From Spirochaetales bacterium (GTDB lineage Bacteria; Spirochaetota; Spirochaetia; Sphaerochaetales; Sphaerochaetaceae), in contig JALFCJ010000256.1 of NCBI GenBank assembly GCA_022771185.1, forward strand, positions 1 to 5,299: a stretch of DNA of 5,299 nt. Direction: 5' to 3'. Below are positions 1-3,556 of this stretch, piece by piece. The translations under genes and the position numbers were made by a program. The notes beneath the pieces were generated by a model. That model ran no database searches. It saw only the letters and a list, made by a program, of their open reading frames with translations, and was not told the DNA's origin. The number at the start of each line of letters is the position of its first letter. The first letter of the stretch is position 1.

Positions 1-177
1 CTTACTCTTAAAGACCTCAAAGTAAATGGACGAGATATATCTAATCTAACAGGAAATGGGCCTCTCACTGGAAAAGTTTTGAAAGCCCTCTTGGATATGG
101 TTATCGAAGAGCCAAGTCTAAATGAAAGAGAAATACTATTAGAAAAGGCAAAAGAGTTATCCCTGACATCACTTTAA
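1..177 (+). CDS. cca: CCA-adding tRNA nucleotidyltransferase, C-terminal fragment (5' end outside window)
   Basis: The first frame is open from base 1 to a TAA at 175-177, followed at once by a second TAA, and gives 58 residues. The readable motif is LTLKDLKVNGRDI, then a Gly-rich turn (GNGPLTGKVL), a Leu-rich helix (KALLDMVIEEP) and SLNERE. This matches the C-terminal tail of class II CCA-adding enzymes and poly(A)-polymerase-like nucleotidyltransferases, where KDLxxNGxDL, a GxxxGxxL turn and a final P-x-x-N helix bind the tRNA body. The family adds or repairs the 3' CCA end of tRNA in the cytoplasm using CTP and ATP. The catalytic head domain would lie to the left of the window, so CCA versus A or CC specificity cannot be judged. 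The gene converges on the rnc operon. Family assignment is fairly confident, but it rests on a short tail. Confidence 0.8.
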   Translation, partial: LTLKDLKVNGRDISNLTGNGPLTGKVLKALLDMVIEEPSLNEREILLEKAKELSLTSL

Positions 178-313
178 TAAATAGACGAGCCATGCCTCTT
201 ATTTCTATGATTTCGTTTCTCTAAAGCTAACTTTTGCTTCATTTCTTAAAACCGAACAAAAGGCAATAAAAAAGCCATAGAGCACTGTACCCTATGGTCT
301 TAAAAAAGTCTGC
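178..313. other. Intergenic gap between convergent cca and rnc
   Basis: This A+T-rich stretch of 136 bp separates two convergent genes. Apart from the leftward terminator, I see no open frame with a ribosome site and no RNA gene. A clear rightward terminator for cca is not visible; only a weak, interrupted stem (181-185 with 204-208) is present. Confidence 0.6.
267..297 (-). terminator. Intrinsic terminator of the rpmF-acpP-rnc operon
   Basis: Read leftward, CCATAG (297-292) pairs with CTATGG (280-275) around an 11-nt loop. The stem is followed by one C and then TTTTTT (273-268). Two or three further weak pairs can form inside the loop. It lies 17 nt beyond the rnc stop codon. Read rightward, the same hairpin is not followed by a T run, so it should work mainly on the leftward operon and not on cca. 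Confidence 0.75.
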
Positions 314-1084
314 TTAATCTCTATCCTCAAAACTTCCGTCATTTGGTTCAAGACCTAGATGAATCAAAGCATATTTAGCTACATTTTGCTCAGCATGTTT
401 TTTACTCTTGCCACTGGCAGGACCATAGACTTTACCGCCTAGGGAAACAGTTACATAAAACACCTGCTCATGATCCGGTCCAGAGTGACCTACAGTATTA
501 TACTCAGGGACCTTTCCCTTCTTTTTCTGCCAATACTCTTGGAGCTTTGTTTTGTAATCTTTATAAGAGACGCGATTTCTTATTACCTTTTCAATTTGAA
601 AAGGAATAAATGACAAGACATACTCTCTGGCGGCATCAAGGCCTTTATCAAGAAAGACAGCAGCAATTACAGCTTCCATGACATCAGCCTGAATTGCTTT
701 CTTAGTCGCTCCTCCCTGAGATGCCTCACCCTTTCCGATCAATATGTATTTCTCGAAATGTTTCTGACGTGCAATCTCAGAAAGAGAGTCTTCACTTACA
801 ACTACAGCCTTGATCTTTGTAAAGTCACCCTCATGATACTCTGCATAGTAGTTCTCAAACAAATACTCTGCAGTGATCATATCGAGGATAGAATCTCCAA
901 GAAACTCAAGACGTTCATAACTGTCCGACTCTCCTTTGCATTCATTTGCATAGGAGGTATGAGTAAACGCAAGATTAAGGAGTCTTAGATTATCTATCTC
1001 CAAATTATTATCTTTAATGAAACAAACAAGCTCCCTTTCTCGTTCTTGCGAGATAGAGGGAGCCTTTATCTGAGTAAGCGACAA
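314..1084 (-). CDS. rnc: Ribonuclease III
   Basis: RNase III is a cytoplasmic, Mg2+-dependent endonuclease that cuts double-stranded RNA. It matures 16S and 23S rRNA precursors and trims some mRNAs. The 256 residues show the usual two-domain build. The N-terminal nuclease domain (about 15-165) carries the signature ERLEFLGDS at 57-65 and ADVMEAV near 133-139, giving the expected metal-binding set E60, D64, D134 and E137. A double-stranded-RNA-binding domain follows at about 175-245, with DYKTKLQEYWQ as its first helix and SGKSKKHAEQNVAKYAL as its second. Length is slightly above the usual 220-250. The start is TTG (1084-1082), one base after the acpP stop (TAA-G-TTG). No ATG occurs before residue 69, inside the catalytic domain, so TTG is well supported. 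An AAGGA sits 11 nt upstream within acpP. It is the last gene of the rpmF-acpP-rnc operon and is followed by a terminator. Confidence 0.96.
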   Translation of the reverse strand: MSLTQIKAPSISQERERELVCFIKDNNLEIDNLRLLNLAFTHTSYANECKGESDSYERLEFLGDSILDMITAEYLFENYYAEYHEGDFTKIKAVVVSEDSLSEIARQKHFEKYILIGKGEASQGGATKKAIQADVMEAVIAAVFLDKGLDAAREYVLSFIPFQIEKVIRNRVSYKDYKTKLQEYWQKKKGKVPEYNTVGHSGPDHEQVFYVTVSLGGKVYGPASGKSKKHAEQNVAKYALIHLGLEPNDGSFEDRD

Positions 1085-1085
1085 C

Positions 1086-1328
1086 TTAGTTTAGTTCCTT
1101 CATCAGATACTTGACAGCATCACCGACTGTTTCGAAGCTGTTTGCTTCATCATCAGAGATAGATACGCCTGTCTCTTCTTCAAGTGCATAAACAAGCTCA
1201 TATGTATCGAGACTGTCAGCACCGAGATCCTTACGGAAAGCTGCACTCATTGTAACCTTTGCAGGATCTACGCCAAGCTTCTCAACAACCAGGTCTCTAA
1301 CCTTTCCGAAAACTTCATTCTCTGTCAT
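1086..1328 (-). CDS. acpP: Acyl carrier protein
   Basis: This small acidic protein of 80 residues is the carrier on which fatty acids grow in type II synthesis. The motif GADSLD places the phosphopantetheine-bearing serine at S39, where holo-ACP synthase would attach the arm. The following helix, TYELVYALEEETG, is the acidic recognition helix that contacts the Fab and acyltransferase enzymes. Length and the four-helix pattern are standard. It starts with ATG, preceded by GAGGAG at 1341-1336 with 7 nt spacing. That site is formed by the last two Glu codons of rpmF, only 4 nt separates the two genes, and rnc follows after 1 nt. Close linkage to rpmF and rnc favours the primary fatty-acid ACP over a specialised polyketide or D-alanyl carrier. 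No plsX or fab gene lies beside it. Confidence 0.96.
   Translation of the reverse strand: MTENEVFGKVRDLVVEKLGVDPAKVTMSAAFRKDLGADSLDTYELVYALEEETGVSISDDEANSFETVGDAVKYLMKELN
1096..1100 (-). promoter_or_regulatory. Shine-Dalgarno for rnc, inside acpP
   Basis: AAGGA, read leftward, lies in the last codons of acpP and 11 nt before the TTG start of rnc. The long spacing and the rare start codon together suggest modest initiation that relies partly on ribosomes arriving from acpP. The motif is visible; the strength is inferred. Confidence 0.55.
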
Positions 1329-1332
1329 TAGA

Positions 1333-1518
1333 TTACTCCTCGTCCTTTACGATGACGGGCTTACCTGCATAGTAACCACATTTTGGGCATACACGATGTG
1401 TAGGGATAAGGTTACCACATGTCTGACATGGTACAAGTGTTGGTGCCTTGAGTTTCATGTTCTCAGCCTTTCTGCTAGCTGCTCTGGACTTAGATGTTTT
1501 ATACTTAGGAGTTGCCAT
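1333..1518 (-). CDS. rpmF: 50S ribosomal protein bL32, zinc-ribbon form
   Basis: The 61 residues match bL32, a small basic protein of the large ribosomal subunit. The N-terminal stretch ATPKYKTSKSRAASRKAEN is the basic rRNA-binding arm. The C-terminal half contains C31-x2-C34 and C44-x2-C47 (CQTC, then HRVCPKCGYY), the four cysteines of the zinc-binding form. The length is typical. The ATG at 1518-1516 is preceded by GAGAGG at 1530-1525 with 6 nt spacing, a good ribosome binding site. It is the first gene of the leftward operon, behind a strong predicted promoter. The usual DUF177/YceD neighbour is not upstream, where a divergent yidD lies instead. All four cysteines are intact, so this copy should need zinc. 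Whether a zinc-free paralogue exists elsewhere cannot be seen. Confidence 0.97.
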   Translation of the reverse strand: MATPKYKTSKSRAASRKAENMKLKAPTLVPCQTCGNLIPTHRVCPKCGYYAGKPVIVKDEE

Positions 1519-1543
1519 TTTAAACCTCTCTATTATTCAAATA

Positions 1544-1562
1544 TTCAATCTGACAGTTTGAA
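1544..1562. promoter_or_regulatory. TTCAA-N9-TTGAA inverted repeat at the predicted rpmF start site
   Basis: TTCAA (1544-1548) and TTGAA (1558-1562) form an inverted pair across the predicted transcription start. A further TTCAAA lies at 1536-1541. The half-site AGTTTGAA is loosely similar to fatty-acid repressor sites of the FabT kind, but the palindrome is incomplete and the region is A+T-rich, so chance is a real possibility. Confidence 0.2.
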
Positions 1563-1591
1563 ATTCTACCAAAAGATAGATACATGGTCAA
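1563..1591 (-). promoter_or_regulatory. Sigma-70-type promoter for rpmF-acpP-rnc
   Basis: Read leftward, TTGACC (1591-1586) and TAGAAT (1568-1563) are separated by exactly 17 nt. Both boxes are five of six to the housekeeping consensus. The predicted transcript would start near 1556, giving a leader of about 37 nt with the rpmF ribosome binding site at its end. This is the strongest promoter-like sequence in the window and fits a ribosomal protein operon. Confidence 0.75.
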
Positions 1592-1597
1592 CTGACC
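1586..1597. promoter_or_regulatory. Short palindrome overlapping the rpmF -35 box (possible operator)
   Basis: GGTCA-AC-TGACC has perfect 5-bp arms around a 2-bp centre and covers the whole -35 box of the rpmF promoter. A repressor bound here would block that promoter. The symmetry is seen directly; a regulatory role is inferred, and I recognise no specific regulator. Confidence 0.35.
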
Positions 1598-1601
1598 TCC
1601 C

Positions 1602-1631
1602 TTGGTGAGTACAAACCTTAGTGAATATAGC
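1602..1631 (+). promoter_or_regulatory. Weak candidate promoter for yidD
   Basis: TTGGTG (1602-1607) and TATAGC (1626-1631) are 18 nt apart on the + strand. The predicted start near 1638 would give an almost leaderless message for the ATG at 1643, or a leader of about 68 nt for the ATG at 1706. Both boxes are poor, so this is only the best candidate available. Confidence 0.3.
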
Positions 1632-1642
1632 AAATTTTTAAG

Positions 1643-2023
1643 ATGAAAAGCAATAGATTGAGAAAAGAGTTGTTCCAAGAGAAGAGTTTAGATAGAATCA
1701 GAGGGATGAAAATACTTAGGAAAGTCTTTCTTCTTCCTGTTTATTTCTATAGAGCTGTCATAAGCCCCATGAAAGGAGGGGCATGTTGCGGTTACACTCC
1801 AACCTGCTCAGCTTACTTTATTGAAGCGGTAGATAAGCATGGAATAATAAAAGGCGCCATTTTGGGGACTGTCAGGATCCTCAGATGCAGACCATCTTTT
1901 TTTGGAGGATATGATCCAGTCCCCGACGAGTTTTCCTTTAAAGGAATAAAAAATCAATGGAAAGCCAGGAAAAAGCCAAAGGACTTCGACAACTCACTTC
2001 ATCATCATAGCGCCGATAAATGA
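1643..2023 (+). CDS. yidD: YidD family membrane protein insertion efficiency factor
   Basis: YidD is a small inner-membrane-associated protein that assists YidC-dependent insertion of membrane proteins. Counting from the ATG at 1643, the family signature runs through residues 40-94: ISP, then the cysteine-rich CCGYTPTCSAY (48-58), DKHG (64-67), LRCRPSFFGGYDPVP (80-94). The hydrophobic amphipathic segment VFLLPVYFYRAVI (28-40) precedes it. The reading is 126 residues, well above the family's usual 70-90. The excess is a basic N-terminal stretch of 21 residues and a Lys-rich tail ending in three histidines. An internal ATG at 1706 (residue 22, MKILRKVFLLP) matches where homologues normally begin and would give 105 residues. 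Neither start has a well-spaced ribosome site: GAGGG abuts the 1706 ATG, and 1643 has none. An in-frame TGA at 1622 bars longer forms. The last 30 bp overlap udk tail-to-tail. Family is secure; the start is not. Confidence 0.88.
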   Translation: MKSNRLRKELFQEKSLDRIRGMKILRKVFLLPVYFYRAVISPMKGGACCGYTPTCSAYFIEAVDKHGIIKGAILGTVRILRCRPSFFGGYDPVPDEFSFKGIKNQWKARKKPKDFDNSLHHHSADK

Positions 2024-2602
2024 GAACAATACTTCCATTGCGTTATCATTGTATCCGCCTTCCGGGATTATCAAGTCTGCATATGCTTTACTTGGCTCAA
2101 TGAAGTTGTAGTGTCCGGGACGTACCACATTTGTGTACTGTTCGATGACTGACTCTACAGTTCTTCCTCTTTCAGCCACATCCCTCTTAAGTCTTCTGAT
2201 AAACCTTATATCTGCTGGAGTATCTACATAGAGCTTCAGATCCAAGATATTCCTTACTCTCTCATCATAGAATACCATAAGACCGTCGATTACGATGATT
2301 GATGAAGGCTCAACTTTTATAAACTCTTCTTTCCTTGCATGGTGGACAAAATCATACTGAGGCATCATGCAGCTCTTGCCCTCTTTCAAATCAGCAAGGT
2401 TCTGAAGCATAAGATCCATATCGAAAGCATCAGGATGATCGAAGTTATATGCAGTGATATTATTGTTGTTAACAAATGTCGCACTCTTATAATAGTTGTC
2501 CATTTCAATAAGAACTGCATTTGGATATCTTTCCTTTATCCTTTTGACAACTGTGCTCTTGCCAGAGCCTGATCCACCTGTGATTCCGATAATCTTAGGC
2601 AT
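1994..2602 (-). CDS. udk: Uridine kinase
   Basis: The protein would phosphorylate uridine, and usually cytidine, to the monophosphate in the cytosol as part of pyrimidine salvage, spending ATP or GTP. The 202 residues begin with a clear P-loop, GGSGSGKST at 9-17. DNYYK at 35-39 and NFDHPDAFD at 53-61 are the nucleoside-binding hallmarks. Next come MPQYDF near 80-85, VIDG at 104-107, the lid region RRLKRDVAERGRTVESVIEQY (split around 136-156), and FIEPSKAYADLIIP at 167-180. That order and length match the uridine kinase branch of the phosphoribulokinase/uridine kinase family. The 104-107 motif has Asp where many members have Glu. ATG is 6 nt after AAGGAG (2614-2609), an excellent ribosome site lying in the last galM codons, with 3 nt between the genes. 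It ends the lepA-galM-udk series. No terminator hairpin follows, and its 3' end overlaps yidD. Exact nucleoside preference cannot be read from sequence. Confidence 0.92.
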   Translation of the reverse strand: MPKIIGITGGSGSGKSTVVKRIKERYPNAVLIEMDNYYKSATFVNNNNITAYNFDHPDAFDMDLMLQNLADLKEGKSCMMPQYDFVHHARKEEFIKVEPSSIIVIDGLMVFYDERVRNILDLKLYVDTPADIRFIRRLKRDVAERGRTVESVIEQYTNVVRPGHYNFIEPSKAYADLIIPEGGYNDNAMEVLFSFIGAMMMK

Positions 2603-2605
2603 GAT

Positions 2606-3556
2606 TCACTCCTTAATGACCAACTTGTAGCTGGTAGTAGACTCATATATTTTATCTTTATCAGTATATTCTCTAGGAAAATCAGGACGGTTCGGAGAGT
2701 CGGGGAATCTTCCAGTCTCCAGCGCCAGTCCATCAAAAGGCTTAGAGTCTTTTCCTGACAAGAATTCTCCTGTATATACTTGTATTCCCGGCTCCGTGGT
2801 TCTGACAAAAAGCTGGGCAAGATTTCCTTCCGCCTTGACAATTGCATTATCTTCAAGGACCCAAGTATTGTCGTAGCATCCGTCCCTGCGGCATCCAATT
2901 GTTCTTTTTTTTCTAAAGTCAAAGTCAGTGCCTTCGACTTTTACTGGATTCTCTTCCAGTGGAATTAAAGAGGAGTCCACAGAAACATACTCTCTGCTCG
3001 GAATCTCCAGCTCTACATATTTGTCACCTCTGTCATCAAGAACAAAATATGCATGGTTAGTAATTGATATAGGGCACTTTTTCTTGGAAGTGCATCGATA
3101 GAAAATAGTCAGCACTCCATCTTCTGTCAAAAGATATGAGACTTGGACTTCGTGGTCTCCAGGAAAGCCACCACTTTCTTTTGCCATTAGCGATAATGTC
3201 ACCATATTATCGCTGACGCCTTCAATATTCCATAACTTGTTTCCAAAGCAAGAAGATCCTGAGTGAAGAGAGTTTTCACCATCATTCTTTTCCAGCTTAT
3301 AAACCTTGCCGTCTATTTCGAATTCAGCGTTCTTTATTCTATTGGCATATGGACCTACAGTCTTTCCCATGTATGTAGAGTCATCTAAATAATCCTCTGC
3401 ACTTTTGTGGTATGTGACGTAGTTTTTATCTCTTGTTCCGAACCAAACTATAGTGGAACCGAAAGAAGATATGGCTGAGACGAACTTGCCGCTCTTAAGA
3501 ACAGCAAGCTGCACCTTCTTACCGCTGATAGTTCCAAAGTCTATTAAATGTCCCAT
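2606..3556 (-). CDS. galM: Aldose 1-epimerase (mutarotase)
   Basis: The protein should interconvert the alpha and beta anomers of aldohexoses such as galactose and glucose, feeding the Leloir pathway and other sugar kinases. The 316 residues span the full beta-sandwich. Motifs in order are GKTVGPYANRI at 64-74, with the substrate-contacting N72 and R73; NSLHSG at 95-100 (H98); GGFPGDHE near 129-136; TNHAYF at 166-171 (H168, the expected acid); CYDN at 227-230 (D229); and LALETGRFPDSPNRPDFP at 277-294, with E280 as the expected base. All four key residues are in place. Differences from the E. coli enzyme are GP in place of GR before YANRI and LHSG in place of LHGG. The ATG shares its A with the lepA stop (TAATG). 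AGAGGA (3571-3566) lies 9 nt upstream inside lepA. No signal peptide is seen, so it is cytoplasmic. Neighbours do not include galactose genes, so the sugar is unproven. Confidence 0.92.
   Translation of the reverse strand: MGHLIDFGTISGKKVQLAVLKSGKFVSAISSFGSTIVWFGTRDKNYVTYHKSAEDYLDDSTYMGKTVGPYANRIKNAEFEIDGKVYKLEKNDGENSLHSGSSCFGNKLWNIEGVSDNMVTLSLMAKESGGFPGDHEVQVSYLLTEDGVLTIFYRCTSKKKCPISITNHAYFVLDDRGDKYVELEIPSREYVSVDSSLIPLEENPVKVEGTDFDFRKKRTIGCRRDGCYDNTWVLEDNAIVKAEGNLAQLFVRTTEPGIQVYTGEFLSGKDSKPFDGLALETGRFPDSPNRPDFPREYTDKDKIYESTTSYKLVIKE

Noticed and set aside
181..208. Possible rightward terminator for cca (ATAGA/TCTAT with an inner GAG/CTC)
   Set aside because: The stem is interrupted by a large internal loop and no clean T run follows, so it is too weak to call.
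758..988. Rightward open frame of 76 codons inside rnc
   Set aside because: It lies antisense to the conserved RNase III catalytic region, has no family-like sequence and no ribosome site; it is a shadow frame.
1519..1642. Riboswitch or ribosomal-protein leader upstream of rpmF
   Set aside because: The predicted leader is only about 37 nt and shows no stable hairpin or known aptamer pattern; promoter sequences explain the gap.
2536..2922. Leftward open frame of 128 codons across the galM-udk junction
   Set aside because: It runs in another frame through two well-supported genes, and its sequence lacks recognisable motifs; a chance frame.
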